From assembly GCF_002873455.1 (NCBI RefSeq), contig NZ_MCUN01000024.1, positions 82,314 to 146,313 on the forward strand: a stretch of DNA of 64,000 nucleotides, written 5' to 3'. Origin of the DNA: Vibrio splendidus. GTDB lineage: Bacteria > Pseudomonadota > Gammaproteobacteria > Enterobacterales > Vibrionaceae. The stretch's first letter is position 1; every line of letters starts with the position of its first letter. The notes beneath the pieces are model-generated. The model did not search any database. It was not told the DNA's origin and saw nothing but the letters and a program-made list of their open reading frames with translations. The position numbers and the translations under genes were made by a program. Shown in pieces: positions 34,418 through 42,272 of the stretch.

Positions 34418-34572
34418 TATGGCTGATCTTGATCTCAAATATCTTCGATAAAATTAAGGCAATCGCGGTTTTTTGTTAAGTTGATAACAATTCCATGCCG
34501 TACTTATAGGAGATTAGACCAGTAAATTGCTGCGATTTGCGCTGAATTAGCTATAATCTGGTTCTAATTTTT

Positions 34573-34612
34573 AAATTTGGGTTTTTCTTACTGGAAATTA
34601 ACCCCAAATTTT
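34573..34612 (+). promoter_or_regulatory. Inverted repeat in the aroQ-acc leader
   Basis: AAATTTGGGTT (34573-34583) opposes AACCCCAAATTT (34600-34612), a match with one bulged C. It lies 56 bp before the aroQ ATG, with no T-run. Possible operator or leader hairpin for aroQ-accBC; nothing further can be said. Confidence 0.45.
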
Positions 34613-34667
34613 CAATAAAATGGCAACATTCACATTCGTAAACACGATAAAGGAAGATAGCCCCACA

Positions 34668-35117
34668 ATGTCTACAAAGTTTCGCATTCTAGTTTTAAAT
34701 GGCCCAAACCTTAACCTGTTAGGCCTTAGAGAGCCTGCACACTACGGTTCTCAAACACTTGACCAGATTATTAGCTCTTTGACCGAGCAAGCGAAAACAC
34801 AAGATGTTGAGCTGTCTCACTTACAGTCAAATCGTGAGTATGAACTGATTGAAGCTATCCATAGTGCTTATCAAAATGTTGATTTTATTATTATCAACCC
34901 AGCGGCCTTTACACATACCAGTGTGGCGTTGCGTGATGCACTACTTGGTGTTGCTATCCCATTTATTGAGGTTCATCTATCGAATGTTCACGCACGTGAA
35001 CCATTCCGTCACCACTCTTACCTATCTGATAAAGCAGAAGGTGTGATTTGTGGCTTAGGTGCCCAAGGTTATCAATTTGCTTTGACGGCGGCGCTCAACA
35101 AGCTCAACGCAAAGTAA
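34668..35117 (+). CDS. aroQ: Type II 3-dehydroquinate dehydratase
   Basis: Third step of the shikimate pathway, dehydroquinate to dehydroshikimate, by the dodecameric type II enzyme; 149 aa. Motifs: ILVLNGPNLNLLGLREP, the catalytic Tyr in HYGSQTL, INPAAFTHTSVALRD, IEVHLSNVHARE and FRHHSYLS. Start at ATG 34668 with AAGGAAG upstream and correct family N-terminus; an earlier in-frame ATG exists at 34620. Placement directly before accBC is common in gamma-proteobacteria. Confidence 0.96.
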   Translation: MSTKFRILVLNGPNLNLLGLREPAHYGSQTLDQIISSLTEQAKTQDVELSHLQSNREYELIEAIHSAYQNVDFIIINPAAFTHTSVALRDALLGVAIPFIEVHLSNVHAREPFRHHSYLSDKAEGVICGLGAQGYQFALTAALNKLNAK

Positions 35118-35191
35118 ATAAAAACAACGAACTATTACTAACCTACTCAGTCAAAGAGTAAGTTCAATCAACAGATAAAGAGAAAGAAACA

Positions 35192-35659
35192 ATGGATATT
35201 CGCAAAATCAAAAAGCTAATCGAATTGGTTGAAGAGTCTGGTATTTCTGAGCTAGAAATCTCTGAAGGTGAAGAGTCAGTACGAATCAGTCGTAACAGCC
35301 CTGTATCTGCAGCGCCTATTCAATATGCAGCGGCTCCAGCTCCTGTAGCGGCAGCACCTGCGGCGGCACCTGTAGCAGCAGAAGCAGCAGAAGCAGCAGA
35401 AGCAGCAGCTCCTGCGGTTCCAGCTGGTCACCAAGTTCTTTCTCCAATGGTTGGTACTTTTTACGGCGCTCCAAGCCCAGATGCAAAACCATTCGTTAAG
35501 GTTGGTCAATCTGTAACTGCTGGCGAAACGCTATGTATCGTTGAAGCAATGAAAATGATGAACCAAATCGAAGCTGATAAATCTGGTGTTGTAACAGCTA
35601 TCCTAGTTGAAGACGGTCAACCAGTAGAATTCGACCAAGCTCTAGTAATTATCGAATAA
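35192..35659 (+). CDS. accB: Biotin carboxyl carrier protein of acetyl-CoA carboxylase
   Basis: Carries the carboxybiotin between AccC and AccAD in fatty-acid synthesis; 155 aa. N-terminal helical part, an Ala/Pro/Glu-rich flexible linker (residues about 45-80), and the biotinyl domain with EAMKMMNQ, biotinylated Lys121, plus the thumb loop SPMVGTFYGAPSPD. The linker is encoded by in-frame 9-bp repeats. accC follows after 15 bp; one operon. Confidence 0.97.
   Translation: MDIRKIKKLIELVEESGISELEISEGEESVRISRNSPVSAAPIQYAAAPAPVAAAPAAAPVAAEAAEAAEAAAPAVPAGHQVLSPMVGTFYGAPSPDAKPFVKVGQSVTAGETLCIVEAMKMMNQIEADKSGVVTAILVEDGQPVEFDQALVIIE
35374..35409 (+). repeat. 9-bp in-frame repeats in the accB linker
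   Basis: Three copies of AGCAGCAGA and a fourth near-copy run in tandem (35374-35409), encoding repeated Ala-Glu-Ala in the mobile linker. Copy number can change without a frameshift. Confidence 0.88.
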
Positions 35660-35674
35660 TAGAGAGCACTCATT

Positions 35675-37018
35675 ATGTTAGATAAATTAGTAATCGCGAA
35701 CCGTGGTGAAATTGCACTGCGTATTCTGCGAGCATGTAAAGAGCTTGGCATCAAAACGGTAGCGGTTCACTCAACAGCTGACCGCGATCTTAAGCACGTA
35801 CTGCTTGCTGACGAAACCATTTGTATCGGTCCAGCTCGTGGTATCGATAGCTACCTGAACATTCCTCGTATCATCAGCGCTGCTGAAGTAACGGGTGCAG
35901 TCGCTATCCACCCTGGCTACGGCTTCCTGTCTGAAAATGCAGATTTTGCAGAACAGGTAGAGCGCAGTGGTTTTATCTTCGTTGGCCCTAAAGCTGAAAC
36001 CATTCGCATGATGGGTGACAAAGTGTCAGCTATCACGTCAATGAAGAAAGCTGGCGTACCTTGTGTACCGGGTTCTGACGGCCCTCTTGATGATGATGAA
36101 GTGAAAAACAAAGCGCACGCTAAGCGCATTGGTTTCCCTGTAATCATCAAGGCATCTGGCGGCGGCGGCGGTCGTGGTATGCGTGTTGTTCGTACTGAAA
36201 AAGAACTAACAGAAGCTATCGCAATGACGCGTGCTGAAGCAAAAGCATGTTTCAATAACGACATGGTTTACATGGAAAAATTCCTAGAAAACCCACGTCA
36301 CATTGAAGTACAAGTGCTTGCAGATGGGCAAGGCAATGCTATCCACCTAGGTGAGCGTGACTGTTCAATGCAGCGTCGTCACCAGAAAGTTGTGGAAGAA
36401 GCTCCAGCACCAGGCATCACTGAAGAGATGCGTAAGTACATCGGTGACCGTTGTACTCGTGCATGTCTTGAGATTGGTTACCGCGGCGCAGGTACATTTG
36501 AATTTCTATACGAGAATGGTGAGTTCTACTTCATCGAAATGAACACTCGTATCCAGGTTGAGCACACGATTACTGAAATGGTAACGGGTATCGACCTAGT
36601 GAAAGAGCAACTTCGCATTGCTGCTGGTCAGCCTCTATCATTCACACAGGATGATATTAAGCTGCGCGGCCACTCAATCGAATGTCGTATCAACGCGGAA
36701 GACCCAGTTCGTTTCCTACCATCTCCAGGTAAGATCACGCGCTTCCATGCTCCAGGTGGTATGGGTGTTCGTTGGGAATCTCACATCTATACTGGCTACA
36801 CAGTACCACCACACTACGATTCAATGATTGGTAAGCTGATCACTTACGGTGAGAACCGTGATGTCGCTATCGCTCGTATGAAGAACGCATTGGGTGAAAT
36901 GATTGTTGAAGGTATTAACGTTAATACTGAACTTCAATTGGCTATTATGAACGACGAAAACTTCCAACACGGTGGTGCAAACATCCACTACCTTGAGAAG
37001 AAGCTTGGTCTGCAATAG
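35675..37018 (+). CDS. accC: Biotin carboxylase subunit of acetyl-CoA carboxylase
   Basis: ATP-dependent carboxylation of biotin on AccB; 447 aa. Biotin-carboxylase N-domain (KLVIANRGEIALRI), ATP-grasp with KASGGGGGRGMRVV near 160-172, the HIEVQVLAD segment, ERDCSMQRRHQKVVEEAPAP and EMNTRIQVEHTITE catalytic region. The last codons KLGLQ-stop lie in a perfect-length 18-bp tandem duplication, so the stop sits inside the repeat. Confidence 0.97.
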   Translation: MLDKLVIANRGEIALRILRACKELGIKTVAVHSTADRDLKHVLLADETICIGPARGIDSYLNIPRIISAAEVTGAVAIHPGYGFLSENADFAEQVERSGFIFVGPKAETIRMMGDKVSAITSMKKAGVPCVPGSDGPLDDDEVKNKAHAKRIGFPVIIKASGGGGGRGMRVVRTEKELTEAIAMTRAEAKACFNNDMVYMEKFLENPRHIEVQVLADGQGNAIHLGERDCSMQRRHQKVVEEAPAPGITEEMRKYIGDRCTRACLEIGYRGAGTFEFLYENGEFYFIEMNTRIQVEHTITEMVTGIDLVKEQLRIAAGQPLSFTQDDIKLRGHSIECRINAEDPVRFLPSPGKITRFHAPGGMGVRWESHIYTGYTVPPHYDSMIGKLITYGENRDVAIARMKNALGEMIVEGINVNTELQLAIMNDENFQHGGANIHYLEKKLGLQ

Positions 37019-37035
37019 AAGCTTGGTCTGCAACA
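37000..37035 (+). repeat. 18-bp tandem duplication spanning the accC stop
   Basis: GAAGCTTGGTCTGCAATA (37000-37017) is followed at once by GAAGCTTGGTCTGCAACA (37018-37035). The copies differ at one base; that base makes TAG in the first and CAG in the second. Confidence 0.9.
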
Positions 37036-37076
37036 GAAGCAGGTCTTCCATAATACGTTCTCTGTAGAACAGTAAT

Positions 37077-37103
37077 AAATGCTCACTTCGGTGGGCATTT
37101 TTG
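37077..37103 (+). terminator. accBC terminator
   Basis: AAATGCTCAC (37077-37086), TTCG loop, GTGGGCATTT (37091-37100) with one wobble, then T residues. Confidence 0.88.
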
Positions 37104-37224
37104 TTTTTAAACACTCGCAAAAATCAATCAATAATCCCTCTTATAATCCGCGGTGTTTTGGTGAATTTGCTCATATTTTCTGCTAGACTCGCCATCCAAT
37201 TTTTCTCATATAGAAGATGCAGCC

Positions 37225-38112
37225 ATGCCTTGGATTCAAATCAAGCTTAATGCGACCAATGAAAATGCCGAACAAATCGGCGACATGTTAATGGAAGAGA
37301 CAGGTGCTCTTTCCGTAACTTTCCTGGATGCACAAGATACCCCTGTATTTGAGCCTCTGCCGGGTGAAACTCGCCTTTGGGGTGATACTGACATTCTCGC
37401 GCTTTACGACGCTGAGACTGATACTGGTGTCGTTCTAGCGCAAATTAAAGCAAGCAACATGTTCCCTGCAGACTTTGCTCATAAAGTAGAGCAAATTGAA
37501 GACAAGGACTGGGAACGTGAATGGATGGATAACTTCCACCCAATGAAGTTTGGTGAGCGTCTTTGGATCTGCCCGAGCTGGCGCGATATCCCAGAGCCTG
37601 ACGCTGTGAACGTCATGCTAGACCCTGGTCTTGCATTCGGTACTGGTACTCACCCAACAACAGCATTGTGTCTTGAATGGCTGGAAGGCTTAGACCTTAC
37701 AGGCAAAACCGTGATCGACTTCGGTTGTGGTTCAGGCATTCTTGCGATCGCTGCGATCAAACTTGGCGCGGCAAAAGTTATCGGGATCGACATTGATCCT
37801 CAAGCTCTACTGGCTTCAAAAGACAACGCACAGCGCAATGGCGTGGCAGAGCAACTAGAGGTGTTCTTACCACAAGATCAACCTGAAGGTCTGATTGCTG
37901 ACGTGGTTGTTGCCAACATTCTTGCTGGTCCATTACGCGACCTTTCAGGCATCATCAAAGGCCTAATTAAGCCAACTGGCGTGCTTGCGATGTCGGGTGT
38001 TTTGGATACACAAGCAGAAGATGTTGCGACTTATTATCGTGATGAGCTTCACATTGATCCAATCATTGAACAACAAGAATGGTGTCGAATCTCTGGTCGC
38101 AAGCAAGGCTAG
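37225..38112 (+). CDS. prmA: Ribosomal protein L11 methyltransferase
   Basis: Trimethylates L11 (rplK product, also in this window) using S-adenosylmethionine; 295 aa. N-terminal L11-recognition domain begins MPWIQIKLNA, followed by the class I methyltransferase fold with LDPGLAFGTGTHPTT, motif I VIDFGCGSGILAIAA and the catalytic VVANILAGPL. Length and order match the family. Monocistronic between the acc operon and dusB-fis. Confidence 0.96.
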   Translation: MPWIQIKLNATNENAEQIGDMLMEETGALSVTFLDAQDTPVFEPLPGETRLWGDTDILALYDAETDTGVVLAQIKASNMFPADFAHKVEQIEDKDWEREWMDNFHPMKFGERLWICPSWRDIPEPDAVNVMLDPGLAFGTGTHPTTALCLEWLEGLDLTGKTVIDFGCGSGILAIAAIKLGAAKVIGIDIDPQALLASKDNAQRNGVAEQLEVFLPQDQPEGLIADVVVANILAGPLRDLSGIIKGLIKPTGVLAMSGVLDTQAEDVATYYRDELHIDPIIEQQEWCRISGRKQG

Positions 38113-38187
38113 ACAAGACTTTGGGCGCTAATTGACTGAATTTTAAGCAAATTACAAAAACAAATTGTAAATGCTCAAATATTAGTC

Positions 38188-38224
38188 TTTTCACGCAGCG
38201 AAAAAATGCGTAAAATGCGCGCCC
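38188..38224 (+). promoter_or_regulatory. dusB-fis promoter with GC-rich discriminator
   Basis: -35 TTTTCA (38188-38193), 17-bp spacer, -10 TAAAAT (38211-38216), then GCGCGCCC (38217-38224). A GC-rich discriminator right after the -10 is the feature that makes fis promoters sensitive to ppGpp/DksA and growth rate. Assignment by motif only. Confidence 0.7.
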
Positions 38225-38253
38225 TTGCTGGTACAGAACTGTGATGACATTTT

Positions 38254-39222
38254 TTGAAAATCGGAAATTATCAACTTAAGAACAATCTAATCGTCGCTCC
38301 TATGGCTGGCGTAACGGATAGACCATTCCGTGAGTTGTGTCTTCGTTACGGTGCGGGGATGGCAGTCAGTGAAATGATGTCCTCCAATCCGAAAGTTTGG
38401 AAAACGTCAAAGTCTCAGCAGCGTATGGTACATGAAGGCGAATCGGGCATTCGTTCAGTACAAATCGCTGGTGCAGATCCACAGCTTATGGCCGAGGCTG
38501 CTCAATTCAATGTTGCTAACGGTGCGCAAATCATCGATATCAATATGGGTTGTCCAGCCAAAAAAGTGAATAAGAAGCTTGCGGGCTCAGCCCTACTTCA
38601 GCATCCAGAACTCATTGAAGATATTCTGAAAGCTGTGGTAAATGCTGTCGACGTTCCAGTAACGTTGAAAACGCGCACAGGCTGGGATACAGACAATAGA
38701 AACTGTGTCCAAATCGCTAAAATAGCCGAAGACTGCGGCATACAAGCTCTTGCCCTTCACGGGAGAACTCGCGCTTGTATGTACAAAGGTGAGGCAGAAT
38801 ACAAACACATTAAAGCAGCAAAACAAGCAGTATCTATTCCGGTTATCGCTAACGGTGATATCGATAGCCCGGAAAAAGCTAAGTTTGTGCTGGAGTACAC
38901 TGGCGCTGATGCTTTAATGATAGGTCGACCTGCCCAAGGACGCCCTTGGATTTTTAACGAAATCCTACACTATTTGGAAAACGGCACCACGATGGACCCG
39001 CTCCCGACTTCGGAAGTGAAAGACATCATGCTTGGCCATGTTAACGCTCTACATGAATTTTATGGCGAGTTTTTAGGCCCCCGTATTGCTCGTAAGCATG
39101 TGGGTTGGTACCTAAAAGAACATGAACAGGCGAGTGAGTTTCGCCGTACCTTCAACGCATTCGAAGCAGGTGATCTGCAGCTTGAAGCGCTAGAAGGTTT
39201 TTTTGATAACGTTGCACCATAA
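38254..39222 (+). CDS. dusB: tRNA-dihydrouridine synthase B
   Basis: FMN enzyme reducing uridine 17 in tRNA D-loops; 322 aa. Motifs: IVAPMAGVTDRPFR, INMGCPAKKV with the catalytic Cys, LHGRTRACMYKGEA and VIANGDIDSPEKA. The start is a TTG at 38254: it gives MKIGNYQLKN, aligning exactly with E. coli MRIGQYQLRN, and there is no in-frame ATG nearby. Weak initiation fits a gene whose main purpose in the operon may be to lead into the highly made Fis. Confidence 0.95.
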   Translation: MKIGNYQLKNNLIVAPMAGVTDRPFRELCLRYGAGMAVSEMMSSNPKVWKTSKSQQRMVHEGESGIRSVQIAGADPQLMAEAAQFNVANGAQIIDINMGCPAKKVNKKLAGSALLQHPELIEDILKAVVNAVDVPVTLKTRTGWDTDNRNCVQIAKIAEDCGIQALALHGRTRACMYKGEAEYKHIKAAKQAVSIPVIANGDIDSPEKAKFVLEYTGADALMIGRPAQGRPWIFNEILHYLENGTTMDPLPTSEVKDIMLGHVNALHEFYGEFLGPRIARKHVGWYLKEHEQASEFRRTFNAFEAGDLQLEALEGFFDNVAP

Positions 39223-39245
39223 TTACGAGAAGAGCTAGACCGAAT

Positions 39246-39542
39246 ATGTTCGAACAAAATCTGACTTCAGAAGCATTGACAGTAACTACAGTTACATCAC
39301 AAGACCAAATCACGCAGAAACCACTACGTGACTCAGTTAAAGCATCATTGAAAAATTACCTTGCTCAATTAAACGGTCAAGAAGTCAGCGAGTTATACGA
39401 ATTAGTATTAGCTGAAGTTGAACAGCCACTACTAGACACTATCATGCAGTACACTCGCGGTAACCAAACTCGCGCAGCAACCATGATGGGTATTAACCGC
39501 GGTACTCTTCGCAAGAAACTTAAAAAATACGGCATGAACTAA
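39246..39542 (+). CDS. fis: DNA-binding protein Fis
   Basis: Nucleoid-associated protein and transcription factor, 98 aa as in E. coli. C-terminal helix-turn-helix TRGNQTRAATMMGINRGTLR followed by KKLKKYGMN is essentially invariant; the N-terminal beta-hairpin arm is more variable. Twenty-three bases after dusB. A strong terminator follows. Expected to peak in early exponential growth. Confidence 0.98.
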   Translation: MFEQNLTSEALTVTTVTSQDQITQKPLRDSVKASLKNYLAQLNGQEVSELYELVLAEVEQPLLDTIMQYTRGNQTRAATMMGINRGTLRKKLKKYGMN

Positions 39543-39568
39543 TCGTTCTTTCGTAATTAATTGAATTG

Positions 39569-39606
39569 AAAGCCAAGCTCATTTATTGAGTTTGGCTTTT
39601 TTTTGG
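39569..39606 (+). terminator. fis terminator
   Basis: AAAGCCAAGCTCA (39569-39581), loop TTTAT, TGAGTTTGGCTTT (39587-39599) with one wobble, then more T. Confidence 0.92.
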
Positions 39607-39632
39607 CTTGTCGAACCGTAATAGGTGACTGA

Positions 39633-40073
39633 TTACTCTCCAGTGCGACAGCAGCGCTCTTTATCAACGTTTGCTGAATCCAAGGCTGCCAGAATAGAAC
39701 AATGGCTTGCATCATCGTCTACGTGGCCACAACACGCATCATTAATCTTTTTAAGTGCAGTGCGAATCTTGGTTAACTCGGTAATCTTCTCATCGATCAT
39801 CTCTAGTTTTGCTGAGGTAATTGATTTCACTTCGGCGCAACTGTGCTGTGTGGCTTCGAGACGAATCTCAAGCAATTCTTTAATCTCGTCCAGACTCAGT
39901 CCCAACGCTTTAGATTTGAGAATAAACGTCACCTGTTTCTGGTTATTTTCATCATATAGTCGATAACCTGACTCACTGCGGCTGGCTGGCGCGATCAGGT
40001 TATTCTTCTCATAAAATCGTAAGGTATCGGCTGTCACACCACATCGTTTCGCTAATTCACCGATCTGAAACAT
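39633..40073 (-). CDS. zntR: MerR-family regulator, ZntR-like
   Basis: 146 aa from MFQIGELAKR (ATG at 40073 behind AGGAAAAAAA; an in-frame ATG eight codons earlier lacks a ribosome site). MerR winged helix followed by a long dimer helix and a C-terminal metal-binding loop. The cysteine/histidine set resembles E. coli ZntR: HSC in the dimer helix, then ACCGH and HCSIL. So it probably activates a Zn(II)/Cd(II) export ATPase gene, which is not in this window. CueR- or CadR-like specificity cannot be excluded. Confidence 0.82.
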   Translation of the reverse strand: MFQIGELAKRCGVTADTLRFYEKNNLIAPASRSESGYRLYDENNQKQVTFILKSKALGLSLDEIKELLEIRLEATQHSCAEVKSITSAKLEMIDEKITELTKIRTALKKINDACCGHVDDDASHCSILAALDSANVDKERCCRTGE

Positions 40074-40161
40074 TTTTTTTCCTACTGTTCCGTCCATTCC
40101 ACAATTAACCTTATCGTTACTTTTCAGGCTGAAATGGCACTTTTCATAATTAATTTTGAGA

Positions 40162-40177
40162 TGCCAAACGATTGCGC
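40162..40177. promoter_or_regulatory. PurR-like operator upstream of purHD
   Basis: TGCCAAACGATTGCGC matches the PurR consensus ACGCAAACGTTTGCGT at 11 of 16 positions and 11 of 12 in the core CAAACGNTTGCG. It lies 222 bp before the purH ATG in the 325-bp spacer shared with divergent zntR. TAGAAT at 40201-40206 may be the -10. The rest of the spacer shows nothing clear. Confidence 0.65.
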
Positions 40178-40398
40178 GAGCTTTTTTGTAATAAATTAGT
40201 TAGAATCTGCGCCATCAAATTTGGAGTTGGTTATCTTATAGCTTAATCATAAGACTAACCCAAAAGGTCTTTACCAAAACTGGCCAATATTTTATCTCTT
40301 ACTGGTATCTAAGATAATCCACGCTAAGAAGATAGAAACAAGTTCTTTTTTGGCAAATATCTTTATTTTAACCCCATGAATTTGAGGAAGATGGAAGC

Positions 40399-41991
40399 AT
40401 GAATAACGCTCGTCCAATTCGCCGCGCTCTCATCAGCGTATCAGACAAAACTGGTATCGTTGAATTTGCACAAGCTCTTGCTAACCGTGGTGTAGATATC
40501 CTATCTACCGGTGGCACTGCTCGCCTGCTTGCTGAAAAAGGCATCTCTGTTACAGAAGTATCTGACTACACTGGTTTCCCAGAAATGATGGATGGCCGTG
40601 TTAAGACTCTGCATCCTAAAGTTCATGGTGGTGTTCTAGGCCGTCGTGGCCAAGATGATGACGTGATGGAAACTCACGGTATCAACCCTATCGATATGGT
40701 TGTTGTAAACCTATACCCATTCGCAGAAACCGTTGCTAAAGAAGGTTGTACCCTTGCTGACGCTGTTGAGAACATCGACATCGGCGGTCCAACAATGGTT
40801 CGTTCTGCAGCGAAAAACCACAAAGACGTGACTATCGTTGTAAACGCACACGACTACGAGCGCGTTGTAACTGAAATGGACGCTAACGAGAAGTCTCTAA
40901 CGCTAGAGACTCGTTTCGACCTCGCTATCGCAGCATTTGAGCACACTGCTTCTTACGACGGCATGATCGCTAACTACTTCGGCACCATGGTTCCTTCTTA
41001 CGGAGAGAACAAAGACGGTGACAATGAGAGTAAATTCCCACGTACTTTCAATCAGCAGTTCGAGAAGAAACAAGACATGCGCTACGGTGAGAACAGCCAC
41101 CAAGCAGCAGCATTCTACGTTGAAGCGAACCCTGAAGAAGCATCTGTTTCTACTGCTCGCCAAATTCAAGGTAAAGCACTTTCTTACAACAACATCGCTG
41201 ACACTGACGCAGCACTTGAGTGTGTGAAAGAGTTCGACCAGCCAGCATGTGTCATCGTTAAGCACGCTAACCCATGTGGTGTTGCACTAGGTGAAGACAT
41301 CCTAGAAGCTTACGACCGTGCATTCAAAACAGACCCAACGTCTGCATTTGGCGGCATCATTGCGTTCAACCGTGAGCTAGACGCAGCAACAGCAACGGCT
41401 ATCACTGAGCGTCAATTCGTTGAGGTTATCATTGCACCATCTGTTTCTGCTGAAGCAGTCGCAATCGTAGCGGCTAAGAAAAACCTTCGCCTGCTTGAGT
41501 GTGGTGAGTGGACAACTAAGACGACTGGCTTTGACGTGAAACGCGTTAACGGTGGCTTGCTCGTTCAAGACCGCGACCAAGGCATGGTGTCTGAAGATGA
41601 CCTTAAAGTGGTTTCTAAGCGCCAACCAACAGCTGAAGAACTAAAAGATGCACTGTTCTGCTGGAAAGTAGCGAAATACGTGAAATCTAACGCGATTGTT
41701 TACTCGAAAGGCGACATGACGATTGGTGTCGGCGCAGGCCAAATGAGCCGCGTTTATTCTGCGAAAATCGCAGGCATCAAGGCTGCTGACGAAGGTTTAG
41801 TTGTTGAAGGGTGTGCAATGGCATCGGATGCATTCTTCCCATTCCGTGACGGTATCGACGCGGCAGCAGAAGCGGGCATCAAGTGTGTTATCCAACCGGG
41901 CGGCTCTATGCGTGATGACGAAGTTATCGCCGCAGCAGACGAACACGGCATGGCGATGATCTTTACGGGCATGCGTCACTTTCGCCACTAA
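40399..41991 (+). CDS. purH: Bifunctional AICAR transformylase/IMP cyclohydrolase
   Basis: Last two steps of purine synthesis, AICAR to FAICAR to IMP; 530 aa. N-terminal MGS-like cyclohydrolase domain (ALISVSDKTGI, STGGTARLL, MDGRVKTLHPK) and C-terminal transformylase with KHANPCGVA, TSAFGGIIAFN and the end motif ASDAFFPFRDGID. Expected to be co-transcribed with purD, from which it is separated by an unusual 281-bp spacer. Confidence 0.97.
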   Translation: MNNARPIRRALISVSDKTGIVEFAQALANRGVDILSTGGTARLLAEKGISVTEVSDYTGFPEMMDGRVKTLHPKVHGGVLGRRGQDDDVMETHGINPIDMVVVNLYPFAETVAKEGCTLADAVENIDIGGPTMVRSAAKNHKDVTIVVNAHDYERVVTEMDANEKSLTLETRFDLAIAAFEHTASYDGMIANYFGTMVPSYGENKDGDNESKFPRTFNQQFEKKQDMRYGENSHQAAAFYVEANPEEASVSTARQIQGKALSYNNIADTDAALECVKEFDQPACVIVKHANPCGVALGEDILEAYDRAFKTDPTSAFGGIIAFNRELDAATATAITERQFVEVIIAPSVSAEAVAIVAAKKNLRLLECGEWTTKTTGFDVKRVNGGLLVQDRDQGMVSEDDLKVVSKRQPTAEELKDALFCWKVAKYVKSNAIVYSKGDMTIGVGAGQMSRVYSAKIAGIKAADEGLVVEGCAMASDAFFPFRDGIDAAAEAGIKCVIQPGGSMRDDEVIAAADEHGMAMIFTGMRHFRH

Positions 41992-42023
41992 TTTCCTCTT
42001 CGTATTTGGCAATGTGGCGTCGT

Positions 42024-42257
42024 TAGCTGCTTTCGCCCACCCCGGTCACATAGTGGATATGCTCCCGGGGATGGGCTCAATTGCTGCCTAGCAACATCAC
42101 CAACTACTTTGAGCAAAACTTATAATTTTGTTTTTTAAATATTCCGATATTTGAAATACGTAGAGCAAGTCAGCGACTTTAGTTCAAGGAAAACACGCGG
42201 AGCTTATGACCATAAGTGAGCATGTTTGACACCGAAATAAAGGCCCTGAAGCAGCTA
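42024..42257. repeat. ERIC-like palindromic element between purH and purD
   Basis: The spacer is bounded by TAGCTGCTT (42024-42032) and its inverse AAGCAGCTA (42249-42257). The left half holds GCCCACCCCGG ... CCGGGGATGGGC around a TCACATAG..ATATGCTCC core. The right half read on the minus strand contains GCTCACTTATGGTCATAAGC, a diverged copy of that core. The core resembles ERIC sequences (GTCACTTA...TAAGCTCC with CACCCC/GGGG flanks). So it looks like two inverted ERIC-type units inside one operon. Confidence 0.6.
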
Positions 42258-42272
42258 TAAGGATTTTAAAAC

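Noticed and set aside
39625..39966. 113-codon plus-strand frame over zntR
   Set aside because: Antisense shadow of a clear MerR-family gene.
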